Source of the DNA: CAYVGO01 sp964450725
Lineage (GTDB): Bacteria > Bacteroidota > Bacteroidia > Bacteroidales > UBA932
DNA length: 64,000 nt
Direction: 5' to 3'
Assembly (NCBI GenBank): GCA_964450725.1
Contig: CAYVGO010000003.1
Location: forward strand, 1-64,000
Shown: positions 1 through 8,044 of the stretch, in pieces
How positions within the stretch are numbered: the first letter of the stretch is position 1
Layout: each line of letters begins with the position of its first letter
The notes under the pieces: generated by a model
The model's input: the letters and a program-made list of their open reading frames with translations, nothing else
Told to the model about the DNA's origin: nothing
Database searches by the model: none
Program-made: the position numbers and the translations under genes

Positions 1-1179
1 AGGATAGAGTGTACACAATACAGCGATGATAATAACAATGAGCATTTGATTGGTAAAGATTCGCAGGTCTAAAGCAAAAGGAAGGTAGTTCTCAAGGCCA
101 AACTCGGCAATCATTTTACCAAATTCTTCTACTGGTATAGACGGAGGAGAATAGTGAAACCACATTACAATAGGTAATGCCATCAGAGAACTGATAATAA
201 CACCAATTAATCCTATGAAAGTCATTTCGCAGAATATACTGCCAATCATGGTTTTTGACCGAGTGCCTAAAGCAGCCATAACACCAAATTCTTTCATACG
301 TTCGTTAGTCATCATAATCACAGTACTTAACAAGCCAAATCCGACAATAATATAAAGCACATAAAAAAAGATAGATATTTGTTCTTTATCACTTGCCATT
401 CCTGCCGCAGTCTCCTTCAATAGTTCTTTCCAATCAACATAATTATACTCTCTGTCTGAGAAGGTTTTATTTAAATTATCAATGACTGAACTCATTTCCT
501 CCGGCTTGTTGAGTACCACGGCGATACCCGAAAGTCCTCCTTCCATACCAATGTAAGACTGCAATGTAGGTAACGTTGTATAAACAATTTTCGAATCTAA
601 AAGCGGATCAAAAGCCTTAAAAACACCCTTAATGACAAATAGTCCGGCAGCACTACTTCCTTGATATCCTTGTCCTATCAAAGTCAATGTATCTCCAATG
701 GTCAAAGACATTGATTCTGCAAGTTTACTTCCTATGATTACACCACTGTCATTAGATGTCAAATAACTTCCTTGCAATATCCTTGTATCAAGTTTTGCTA
801 CGGCAATCTCACTCTCCGGATTAATACCGGAAAAAACAACAGGACGTGTTTTAGTTCCATTCCATGCCATAGAGAATGTTTGGGCACGGGGTATTACATA
901 TTTAATTCTATGGTCTTGTCTAATGGTAGAGAGGTCTGCAGAGTCAACCGTAATAAAGTTTTCTACCGTACGGTCTTGCCAGTAATCCTTATTCATGATT
1001 TGGAAATGCCCTACCTCACGTTCAACAATGCTGTCCACCATATATCCCATTGTCCCCTCCATAAAGGAAACCATAATAATACAGAAGAAAGCACCAAATG
1101 CTACTGAGGAGATTGAAATCAACGTACGACGTTTGTTACGCCACAAGTTTCTCCATGCTAATTTAAGAATCACTGTCAT
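1..1179 (-). CDS. ABC transporter permease, FtsX/MacB-like (partial)
   Basis: The reading frame opens with ATG at 1179 and is still open at base 1, so 393 residues are visible and a short C-terminus is missing. One membrane segment near residues 20-42 is followed by a long extracytoplasmic region resembling the MacB periplasmic core. Further hydrophobic segments lie near residues 268-290 and 316-338, and the last one is cut by the window edge. This one-plus-three arrangement, and a conserved stretch containing NERMKEFGVMAALG, are typical of FtsX-family permeases. It starts 9 bp after the ATPase stop codon, so the two are almost certainly co-transcribed and form one transporter. By family it would couple ATP hydrolysis to lipoprotein release (LolCE-like) or export of a small molecule (MacB-like). 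The LolA-like first gene favours lipoprotein handling, but this is inference. Confidence 0.85.
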   Translation of the reverse strand, partial: MTVILKLAWRNLWRNKRRTLISISSVAFGAFFCIIMVSFMEGTMGYMVDSIVEREVGHFQIMNKDYWQDRTVENFITVDSADLSTIRQDHRIKYVIPRAQTFSMAWNGTKTRPVVFSGINPESEIAVAKLDTRILQGSYLTSNDSGVIIGSKLAESMSLTIGDTLTLIGQGYQGSSAAGLFVIKGVFKAFDPLLDSKIVYTTLPTLQSYIGMEGGLSGIAVVLNKPEEMSSVIDNLNKTFSDREYNYVDWKELLKETAAGMASDKEQISIFFYVLYIIVGFGLLSTVIMMTNERMKEFGVMAALGTRSKTMIGSIFCEMTFIGLIGVIISSLMALPIVMWFHYSPPSIPVEEFGKMIAEFGLENYLPFALDLRIFTNQMLIVIIIAVLCTLYP

Positions 1180-1188
1180 TACAGATGT

Positions 1189-1866
1189 CTATTTTACAGG
1201 ATTAACGATTTTCCCATCTTGCAGTGTTACGATTCTTGTTGCCCGAGCCATTACCCGCTGGTCGTGGGTAGAGAAGAGAAAAGTAATCCCTTCTTTCTTA
1301 TTCAACTCCTGCATAATGTCTAATAGCGTTTCTGCTGCCTTTGAATCTAAGTTTGCCGTGGGTTCATCTGCGAGAACAAAGTGAGGCTTTGCGGCTAAAG
1401 CCCTTGCTACGGCTACCCGCTGCTGTTGTCCTCCGGAAAGTTTAGAGGGTCTGTCATTCATTCTGTTACCCAGCCCTACGGCATTCAACAGTTCTACAGC
1501 TCTTTGATGGCTCTTTTTAGGGTTAACCCCCTGCAAGTCCATAACAAAAGTTACATTCTCCTTTACAGTCAAGACCGGAATAAGGTTGTATGCTTGAAAT
1601 ACAAAGCCAACATTGTCTCTACGGAAATTTATCAGTTCGTTTTCTTTCAATGCAGTAACTTCAGTATCTCCAATCGTAATTTTACCCGATGTTGGAGTAT
1701 CTAATCCACCCAGCATGTTTAGTAAGGTTGTTTTACCCGAACCCGAAGGTCCTACAACGGCTGTAAACTCACCCTCTTCTACATTCAAATCTACACCGTC
1801 TAAAGCCCTTACTTCATTCTCTCCGGCATTGTAAATCTTAGATAAAGCTTCAATTGTAATAATCAT
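1189..1866 (-). CDS. ABC transporter ATP-binding protein, LolD/MacB type
   Basis: This 225-residue protein is a complete single-domain ABC ATPase. Walker A is GPSGSGKTT at residues 39-47, the signature LSGGQQQR lies near residue 144, and Walker B with the catalytic Glu is in VLADEPTANLD. A D-loop and an H-loop (STHDQRV) follow. Length and motif wording match the LolD/FtsE/MacB subfamily that works with FtsX-type permeases. It sits between a LolA-like gene (41 bp upstream) and the permease (9 bp downstream) on the same strand. It should energise that permease at the inner face of the cytoplasmic membrane. The exact substrate cannot be read from the sequence. Confidence 0.93.
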   Translation of the reverse strand: MIITIEALSKIYNAGENEVRALDGVDLNVEEGEFTAVVGPSGSGKTTLLNMLGGLDTPTSGKITIGDTEVTALKENELINFRRDNVGFVFQAYNLIPVLTVKENVTFVMDLQGVNPKKSHQRAVELLNAVGLGNRMNDRPSKLSGGQQQRVAVARALAAKPHFVLADEPTANLDSKAAETLLDIMQELNKKEGITFLFSTHDQRVMARATRIVTLQDGKIVNPVK

Positions 1867-1907
1867 AATTTAATAGTGATTAGTGGGTAGTGATTAGTGA
1901 TTAACCA

Positions 1908-2651
1908 CTATTTCTTAAGGTTTTGTTGTGAGAAGAAAGATTCAGTGAGGTTGATATTCAAATCGCTTTTTTGGATATCAATCATCGTTTTATTTCCGGG
2001 CTTTGCAGCAGGAAGCATCTCCATGTGAGTGGCTAATTTACGTCCTCCAATCTGTTGTATGTTTGAGGCTAACATCGTTTGTGCCAATTTCATCTCTTCA
2101 TCATAATAGAGCGCCTTCCGTAAAATAAAATCTTTTTTATCTATAAATACAACGGCTTTACCCCATACTACAGCCGATTGTGGCAAAGGAATCAACTCTA
2201 TTTGATAGCACATCACATTATCTACAGCAACATCTTCTAACAAGCGATTAGTGTAATCTACTAAAATTGACGACGTTTGTACCATGTCTGCATTCGTAAA
2301 GTCTGACCCCATCCACGACTGCCCCATAACGGAAGCCGACATTTTGATGACTCTGTTGATGGTTGGCATCCAATTCCACAACTCATTCTTACGCTTTAAA
2401 AAACCCTGCCCTTTCTCTTTTGCCGGAGATGTAATGATAACCATAGAATATTCTTGCTCCAAACTCCAAGCCTTCATGCCAATAGTTCTCGTCCATGTGG
2501 GACGGACAATGGTCATACTCATTTCGCTGTATGAACTTTCGCCGTATCGTAAAGCATCATTCTTTTCAAGTACCTGCTGTGAGGTAAGTTGTGCCGACAG
2601 TGAAAGTCCTATGGCAACAAGTAAACATAATAACAGATTCTTTTTCATCAA
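1908..2651 (-). CDS. Outer membrane lipoprotein-sorting protein (LolA-like)
   Basis: The 247-residue product begins with a signal peptide (MKKN followed by a hydrophobic run ending near SLSAQ). The rest resembles the LolA-like 'outer membrane lipoprotein-sorting' family common beside MacB-type transporters. Recognisable stretches are MKAWSLEQEYSMVIITSP, GFLKRKNELWNWMPTINRVIKM and MGQSWMGSDFTNADM. It is the first gene of a three-gene minus-strand unit with an ABC ATPase and an FtsX-like permease. The expected role is a periplasmic carrier or accessory subunit, possibly for lipoproteins. Family assignment is firm and the cargo is not known. Two ATGs stand in tandem; the upstream one at 2651 is used here. 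Confidence 0.85.
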   Translation of the reverse strand: MMKKNLLLCLLVAIGLSLSAQLTSQQVLEKNDALRYGESSYSEMSMTIVRPTWTRTIGMKAWSLEQEYSMVIITSPAKEKGQGFLKRKNELWNWMPTINRVIKMSASVMGQSWMGSDFTNADMVQTSSILVDYTNRLLEDVAVDNVMCYQIELIPLPQSAVVWGKAVVFIDKKDFILRKALYYDEEMKLAQTMLASNIQQIGGRKLATHMEMLPAAKPGNKTMIDIQKSDLNINLTESFFSQQNLKK

Positions 2652-2857
2652 TCAAAAGGTGAGTGGATAAAACTTGTAGAGAGTATTAATTGTTATTCAT
2701 GACTTTTACCCATCATTACAATCATCAAAATCTACATCTTTTCATAACGGCGACGAAGGTAATAGTAAATACTTAAAGTAACAAGTTCTACAGAGAGAAT
2801 AAGATATAGGTAACCATAGAATCAAAGTTTCTCTTTTCACACTTCCCTCCTTTTTAC

Positions 2858-2865
2858 TACTTTTG
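2858..2865 (+). promoter_or_regulatory. Bacteroidota -7 box (TACTTTTG) of the EamA gene
   Basis: TACTTTTG matches the TAnnTTTG -7 consensus. It ends only 5 bases before the ATG at 2871, so transcription would begin at or within a few bases of the start codon. A TTTT (2834-2837) sits where the -33 TTTG is expected. Confidence 0.6.
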
Positions 2866-2870
2866 CAGCC

Positions 2871-3284
2871 ATGTGGAAATTTTATGCAATACTATCTGCC
2901 GTTTTTGCTGCGGCTACGGCTATTTTGGCTAAAGTGGGAATTAAGGGTGTCAATTCAAATCTTGCAACAGCCATTCGTACAATCATTATATTGGTGGTGG
3001 CTTGGGGAATTGTTGCTGCACAAGGACGGTTGTCTGACATAAAAACGTTGAGTAAGCAAAATCTGCTTTTTTTAGGATTGTCGGGAATTGCAACAGGATT
3101 GTCGTGGATATTTTATTTTAAGGCTTTACAGGAAGGAGAAGTCTCTAAAGTTGCTCCAATAGATAAAATGAGTGTGGCCTTAACCATTATTTTTTCTATA
3201 CTCTTTCTGGGTGAAAATCCTGACCCCAAGGTATTAATCGGCGGCGGGTTGATTATTGCCGGAGTATTGGTGATGGTTTTATAA
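2871..3284 (+). CDS. Small EamA-family transporter
   Basis: The 137-residue protein is almost entirely hydrophobic, with about five membrane segments. It matches one EamA repeat of the drug/metabolite transporter superfamily: a WKFYAILSAVFAA start, a central WIFYFKALQEGEVSKVAPIDK loop and a C-terminal ILFLGENPDPKVLIGGGLIIAG. Full-length DMT transporters carry two such repeats, so this half-size form probably works as a dimer. It is flanked by divergent and convergent neighbours and is therefore monocistronic. Substrate is unknown. The -7 box ends 5 bases before the ATG, so the mRNA should be leaderless or nearly so. Confidence 0.85.
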   Translation: MWKFYAILSAVFAAATAILAKVGIKGVNSNLATAIRTIIILVVAWGIVAAQGRLSDIKTLSKQNLLFLGLSGIATGLSWIFYFKALQEGEVSKVAPIDKMSVALTIIFSILFLGENPDPKVLIGGGLIIAGVLVMVL

Positions 3285-3303
3285 TATCAGCCGCTTAAAA
3301 TAA

Positions 3304-3335
3304 AATTGACTTGCAGAAATATCCACAAGTCAATT
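3304..3335. terminator. Bidirectional terminator hairpin
   Basis: Perfect 10-bp arms, AATTGACTTG at 3304-3313 and CAAGTCAATT at 3326-3335, enclose a 12-nt loop. The hairpin lies between the convergent EamA gene and the GH13 gene, so it can serve both strands. There is no long T-tract. Confidence 0.55.
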
Positions 3336-3360
3336 CTACGTTGGATAGACCGATGTCTTC

Positions 3361-5214
3361 TTACCACTCCAAAATGTAAATTCCTTTGGAAGGTACAATT
3401 ATATCTGATGTAAGTGAAATTGAGTTTCCTGTTATAATATCTTTTGCCGCCGTTTGACCTTGTAAGACTTCTTGATAATCTTTTGATTGTAAAGTTACAT
3501 TACTATTTTTACCGTTCATCACCACCACTACATTTTTACCTTGATAAGAACGAGCATACACATAGACGCCATTACGTGGTAAGTAATGCTTTAGGTTTCC
3601 TTTCGCAATGACTTCATTATTTTTACGCCAGTTCAACAACTTACTCAAAAAGTCAAATGCTTCATTTTGTAACGCCGTTCTACCACTTTTCTCAAAAGCA
3701 TTTGTTTTGTCATCTATCCAACCTCCGGGAAAATCTAAACGTACATATCCGTCAGATGTTTGTCGTTTACCGCTCATCAAAATTTCACAACCGTAATACA
3801 ATTGAGGAATACCGCGGGTGGTTAATAAAAACGTATATCCTTGTTTAAACTGATGCAAATTGTCGGGTTGTTCTGCCAAAAACCTGTCGGTATCATGATT
3901 TTCTAAGAAGCACAGCAATTTATTGATGTCCGGATAAATAAAATCATACGAAAGTAATTCATAGATTTTTTCTAACCCCTGATTCCATGACGACTCTTTG
4001 GAGAAGGCTTCTGTTGCAATACTTTGTAAGTGAAAATCCATCACGGTCGGCAAATAAGTTTGATGATGAGAATTACCAATATTGCTGTTTTTTTGCCACC
4101 ACGCAGACCCAATAGTATTGTTATACCAGTTTTCACCAACAATATTGTAACCCGGATATTCATATTCTACGGCCTTACACCAATCTGCCATCATGTCAAA
4201 GTCGGCATAAAAATGTGTATCTTGACGAATGCCGTCAATACCGGCATATTCTATCCACCAAATGCTGTTTTGAATTAAATAAACAGCCAAATGACGATTA
4301 CGCTGATTGAGATCTGGCATTGAAGGTACAAACCAACCATCAAGAGTCTCGCGGCAATCTTTTTCTGTACGATACGGGTCAAAAACTACTTGTTTGTTAT
4401 GGGTTGTTTGTTGATAGGGATTGGCTGTTGTAGGAAGATTATTGAACCAATCATCAAATGGCGGATTGTTTAACCAAACATGAGAACTGCCGCAGTGATT
4501 AAAAATCATATCCATCACTACTTTTAGCCCTTTTTGATGAGCCTTTTCTATCAGGTTTACATAATCCTGATTAGTACCAAAACGTCGGTCAACATGATAA
4601 TAATCAGTAGTAGCATAGCCGTGATATGAACCATCGGGCATATCATTTTCTAAAACAGGATTGAGCCAAAGGGCTGTAACACCAAGTTGCTGCAAATAAT
4701 CCAAACGATTTTCAATCCCCTTCAAATCACCGCCATGTCTTGCATTGGGGTTACTTCTATCTACAGTATATTTTTCATTCATGACCATCTTGTCATTATC
4801 AGGATTACCATTGGCAAAACGGTCGGGCATGATTAAATACAGTACATCGGCAGTAGAAAAAGTTTGATTTGCGGTTCTTTTTTTGGTTCTTTGTAATAGC
4901 GGATACTGTACAGTTTTCTTCTCTTTTCCGAGTTTGAATGTGAGTTCTATGTTTCCGGCATCTGCTTGGCTAAGGTCTAAATAAACAAACAAATAATCGA
5001 GAGATGACCCTCTGGCAATTTCATTAATGACCGCCTTAGTATTGGCTATCGTTACTTCGCTTTTTGCAATATTTTTACCGTAAACCATCAGTTGTACTAC
5101 AGGATTTTTCATTCCCACATACCAGTGCTGCGGTTCTATTTTTTGTACGGAGATTTGTGCATAACTACTCAATACTAATAGCGATGCGATAATAAAAGTC
5201 AATAATTTTTTCAT
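3361..5214 (-). CDS. susA: GH13 neopullulanase/cyclomaltodextrinase, SusA-like
   Basis: Starting at the ATG at 5214 (MKKLLTF plus a signal peptide) the protein has 617 residues. The open frame runs 16 codons further upstream, but that extension has no signal sequence. An N-terminal beta domain precedes a GH13 barrel with all four conserved regions: DMIFNH (near residue 233), GIRQDTH with the nucleophile Asp (near 327), IVGENW with the acid/base Glu (near 358) and NHD (near 438). A C-terminal beta domain ends the protein. This is the architecture of periplasmic SusA, which cleaves alpha-1,4 bonds of starch oligosaccharides and pullulan. It is the last gene of the sus unit, 133 bp after the SusE-like gene, and probably degrades maltooligosaccharides imported by SusC. 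Confidence 0.93.
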   Translation of the reverse strand: MKKLLTFIIASLLVLSSYAQISVQKIEPQHWYVGMKNPVVQLMVYGKNIAKSEVTIANTKAVINEIARGSSLDYLFVYLDLSQADAGNIELTFKLGKEKKTVQYPLLQRTKKRTANQTFSTADVLYLIMPDRFANGNPDNDKMVMNEKYTVDRSNPNARHGGDLKGIENRLDYLQQLGVTALWLNPVLENDMPDGSYHGYATTDYYHVDRRFGTNQDYVNLIEKAHQKGLKVVMDMIFNHCGSSHVWLNNPPFDDWFNNLPTTANPYQQTTHNKQVVFDPYRTEKDCRETLDGWFVPSMPDLNQRNRHLAVYLIQNSIWWIEYAGIDGIRQDTHFYADFDMMADWCKAVEYEYPGYNIVGENWYNNTIGSAWWQKNSNIGNSHHQTYLPTVMDFHLQSIATEAFSKESSWNQGLEKIYELLSYDFIYPDINKLLCFLENHDTDRFLAEQPDNLHQFKQGYTFLLTTRGIPQLYYGCEILMSGKRQTSDGYVRLDFPGGWIDDKTNAFEKSGRTALQNEAFDFLSKLLNWRKNNEVIAKGNLKHYLPRNGVYVYARSYQGKNVVVVMNGKNSNVTLQSKDYQEVLQGQTAAKDIITGNSISLTSDIIVPSKGIYILEW

Positions 5215-5347
5215 GATTATAATAAAATAATTAAAATGCTGTTTTTGCGTTAGGTAATCCAATTTTTCATCATCATAATGACGTAGTTCGGTGATGTCGT
5301 AAAGACGTGTGGTTTATCGTAGAATGTCTTTCCACTAATCCCTAATA

Positions 5348-6430
5348 CTATTCTATGGTTGCTGTCAGATCTATAAAATTCATTGTACATTTTTGACCGG
5401 CATTGATGGTTGTACGTGCTTGGTCATCTCCTCTTCCTCTAAACTCTATTTTTCCATTAATAGGAACAAATTCCATTTTCCACCAGTCTATATTGTCTTG
5501 CTGAGACAATGCAGATTGGGCATACAGTCTCAAATCTCCCGTTACTGCGGCCGCAAAAGTGGTTATTGTTTTTGCTGTGTTGTTTACCGTGCAAGGTACT
5601 CCGCTCCATCCACCAAAAGCTTCGCCGATGGTCAAAACACTTCCTTGTGCCGGAGCAAATTCTATTTTTTTGCTTTTCAAATCAACATAAACAACATAAA
5701 GTCCATCAAAGCGTAGCTTTACACTATCTTCTCCTATGGTAGCGATATTGTTTATATCCATTTCACCCGACTTCCCAAACTCTTTACCGTTCCATTCTTT
5801 TTTACTGTTGAATTTTATCCACTCATTCGCTTTAATGTAAATAATGGTAAAAAACGCGTACTCTGCACTGTGTACCCCCACTAATGTTCTGACATTGGTA
5901 CTATTCCAATCTCCGGCATCAATTCCTCCACCAATCATATAAATATTTTGAGGATACGGTACTTTATTGGTTTTAATCTTCAGAGTGATACCTTGCGAGG
6001 GTATATTTTGAGCCAAACTCGGGTCTCCGTAACTTGTTGTTACACGAAATTCGACATCATTTGCCGTCATATCCGGCAATCCTAAAGTAGATTGGAGCAC
6101 ATCGTTGAGCAAGTCATTTTTGACTACGAATGAATCGACACTTGAAGTTCCCAGCACTACTTTGGTTGTAAAGTTGTCATTTTTCTTACCCACTTCCACC
6201 GTATATAGAACAGGTCCGGCAACAACATCAGAAGTACCTTCAAGGATTATCTTTGCCAAATTCCATTTTAATGTAAACAATCCTTTGTCATTGTCTTGAA
6301 TTTCAAAACTGTTTTGAGTTGGAGTGATTAAAGAGGCAGGTTGTATCTCTTTAAAAGTAACCTTATTGGTTTCGCTACAGGCCATCAACAGTAACAATAA
6401 TGGCAGTAAGAAGATGATTATTTTTTTCAT
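5348..6430 (-). CDS. susE: SusE-like starch-binding outer membrane lipoprotein
   Basis: The 360-residue protein has a lipoprotein signal with lipobox LMAC near residue 18. The N-terminal part (to about residue 150) has the SusE immunoglobulin-like pattern, including PTQNSFEIQ and LKWNLA. The C-terminal part carries SusE/SusF carbohydrate-binding features: IYMIGGGIDAGDW, an aromatic WIKFNSKKEW segment and a repeated beta pattern. In Bacteroides SusE and SusF are cell-surface lipoproteins that hold starch near SusC/D. It lies 54 bp after susD and upstream of the GH13 gene. No separate SusF or GH13 amylase of SusG type is visible. The SusE name rests on position and family, not on measured binding. 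Confidence 0.82.
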   Translation of the reverse strand: MKKIIIFLLPLLLLLMACSETNKVTFKEIQPASLITPTQNSFEIQDNDKGLFTLKWNLAKIILEGTSDVVAGPVLYTVEVGKKNDNFTTKVVLGTSSVDSFVVKNDLLNDVLQSTLGLPDMTANDVEFRVTTSYGDPSLAQNIPSQGITLKIKTNKVPYPQNIYMIGGGIDAGDWNSTNVRTLVGVHSAEYAFFTIIYIKANEWIKFNSKKEWNGKEFGKSGEMDINNIATIGEDSVKLRFDGLYVVYVDLKSKKIEFAPAQGSVLTIGEAFGGWSGVPCTVNNTAKTITTFAAAVTGDLRLYAQSALSQQDNIDWWKMEFVPINGKIEFRGRGDDQARTTINAGQKCTMNFIDLTATIE

Positions 6431-6484
6431 ATATAAATAATTAAAAGGTTTTACATTTCTTTTTGTATTTCACTAACCGGAATT

Positions 6485-8041
6485 TTAGTACCCCGGATTT
6501 TGTTTAAGATTAGGATTGGCAGATAAATCTGACGCAGGAATAGGATAAATCTTATACTTGTCATCAACATCTGACCCCTCTTTAATTCTATTCTTCCAAG
6601 CCCAGTTATAACCCTTTGTAAATTTACCAAATCGAATTAAGTCTGTACGTCTGTGTCCCTCGTAATGTAACTCTCGGGCTCTTTCATCTAAAATATCATT
6701 GAGAGACAGTGATGACGAAAATCCTGTTACGCCGGCACGTGTACGAAGTTGATTCACCAAGGCTAAAGTTGTTGGTGTTATGGCATTGTCTTTACGTAAT
6801 TCGGCTTCGGCTAACATCAGATAAACATCAGCCAATCTATAAAACGTTACATCAACATCTGAAAAAGATTCGTGTGAGCCTCTGGTACCGTCTTGATTTT
6901 TATTCACAAACTTAATCACAGGATAACCTTGAATAAATTCACCCACATTGTTAATTTCTTTTGTAAATCCTGTGGTATAAAACGTCGCTCTTTTGTCATT
7001 GTTGTCAAATAAATCTACTAATTGCGGTCTTGACCGTAAACCTTGCCAACCGTCAACTTTTAGTCCGGCATTGTCATTGATATTCATGGCAGCATTATAT
7101 GATGCAGCAATCAAATAGGTTGTACCGGCATAACTTGGAGCCTTTTGTCCGTCTTGAACAATAGGGAAGATAATTTCTTTTGACTTGTAGTTATCTGCCA
7201 TAAACAAATGTTTGTATTGCGGCTCTAATTCATAGCCTTGTGCAATGACCTGTTGACAGGCAGTAATACATTCTGTATATTTTGGAGTATTAACATAAAC
7301 CTCTGCATTAAGATACAATTTTGCCAATGTCATATATGCAGCGCCTTTTGTAAATCTTGCGTAAGTTTGATGTGATACCTCTGGTAATTGACCAACAACC
7401 GCTACTAATTCGGTTTCTACGAAGTTGAACAAAAACGCTCGGTCTTTTTGCGGCGGATTTGTACTCCCGATATAATCGGCAAAAGGAACATTGGCATACA
7501 AATCCATCAGAAGCATATATTTCAAGGCTCTTACAGCTCTTACTTCGGCACGATAACCGGCAACCTTAGCCGCCAAATGCGACATACCGCGTTCCGACAA
7601 TTTGTCATCTGTAGTTTGTGCCAAGTATTCATTACAAAAAGCAATGGTTACCAAGCAGCGATTGTAAACTAATTCTCCAAAACGGTTATTGGAGTTCCAT
7701 TGAATGTAATTCATACCGTCAATACCATTATCACTCCATGCACAGAGCGTTTCGTCTGTACACATTTCCTGTAAGTTCCAATAAGAACGGGTAAAGGTAG
7801 CTTCTCCCTGGTCTCCGCCCTGAATGTCAAATCCTTCTGAGGGTGCATTTTGTCCGTTTAACCCAAAACTTGCATAAATTTTTGCCAAAACGGCAAGGTA
7901 AGTTCCCTCTTCTCTCCAAGCTTTTTCTGAGGTATAAACATTGGGGTCTTTAGGGAAAAGTTCCAAATCCTTAAGACAAGAGGTAAACATCATAAGAATG
8001 AATAGTGAAATTGTATAGAGAATATATTTCATAACCATCAA
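6485..8041 (-). CDS. susD: SusD/RagB starch-binding outer membrane lipoprotein
   Basis: The 518-residue product is a SusD family lipoprotein with a lipobox ending FTSC. A helical SusD-like N-terminal half (WREEGTYLAVLAKIYASFG, YRAEVRAVRALKYMLLMDLYANVP) precedes the conserved C-terminal segment. That segment contains RLADVYLMLAEAELR, LVNQLRTRAGV, ERARELHYEGHRRTDLIRFGKF and IYPIPASDLSANPNLKQNPGY. SusD proteins cap the SusC barrel and bind the glycan. The gene follows susC by 3 bp. Two starts are possible, ATG at 8041 or, more typical, at 8032 (MKYIL). The starch substrate is inferred from the GH13 and GH97 neighbours. Confidence 0.93.
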   Translation of the reverse strand: MMVMKYILYTISLFILMMFTSCLKDLELFPKDPNVYTSEKAWREEGTYLAVLAKIYASFGLNGQNAPSEGFDIQGGDQGEATFTRSYWNLQEMCTDETLCAWSDNGIDGMNYIQWNSNNRFGELVYNRCLVTIAFCNEYLAQTTDDKLSERGMSHLAAKVAGYRAEVRAVRALKYMLLMDLYANVPFADYIGSTNPPQKDRAFLFNFVETELVAVVGQLPEVSHQTYARFTKGAAYMTLAKLYLNAEVYVNTPKYTECITACQQVIAQGYELEPQYKHLFMADNYKSKEIIFPIVQDGQKAPSYAGTTYLIAASYNAAMNINDNAGLKVDGWQGLRSRPQLVDLFDNNDKRATFYTTGFTKEINNVGEFIQGYPVIKFVNKNQDGTRGSHESFSDVDVTFYRLADVYLMLAEAELRKDNAITPTTLALVNQLRTRAGVTGFSSSLSLNDILDERARELHYEGHRRTDLIRFGKFTKGYNWAWKNRIKEGSDVDDKYKIYPIPASDLSANPNLKQNPGY

Positions 8042-8044
8042 GAA

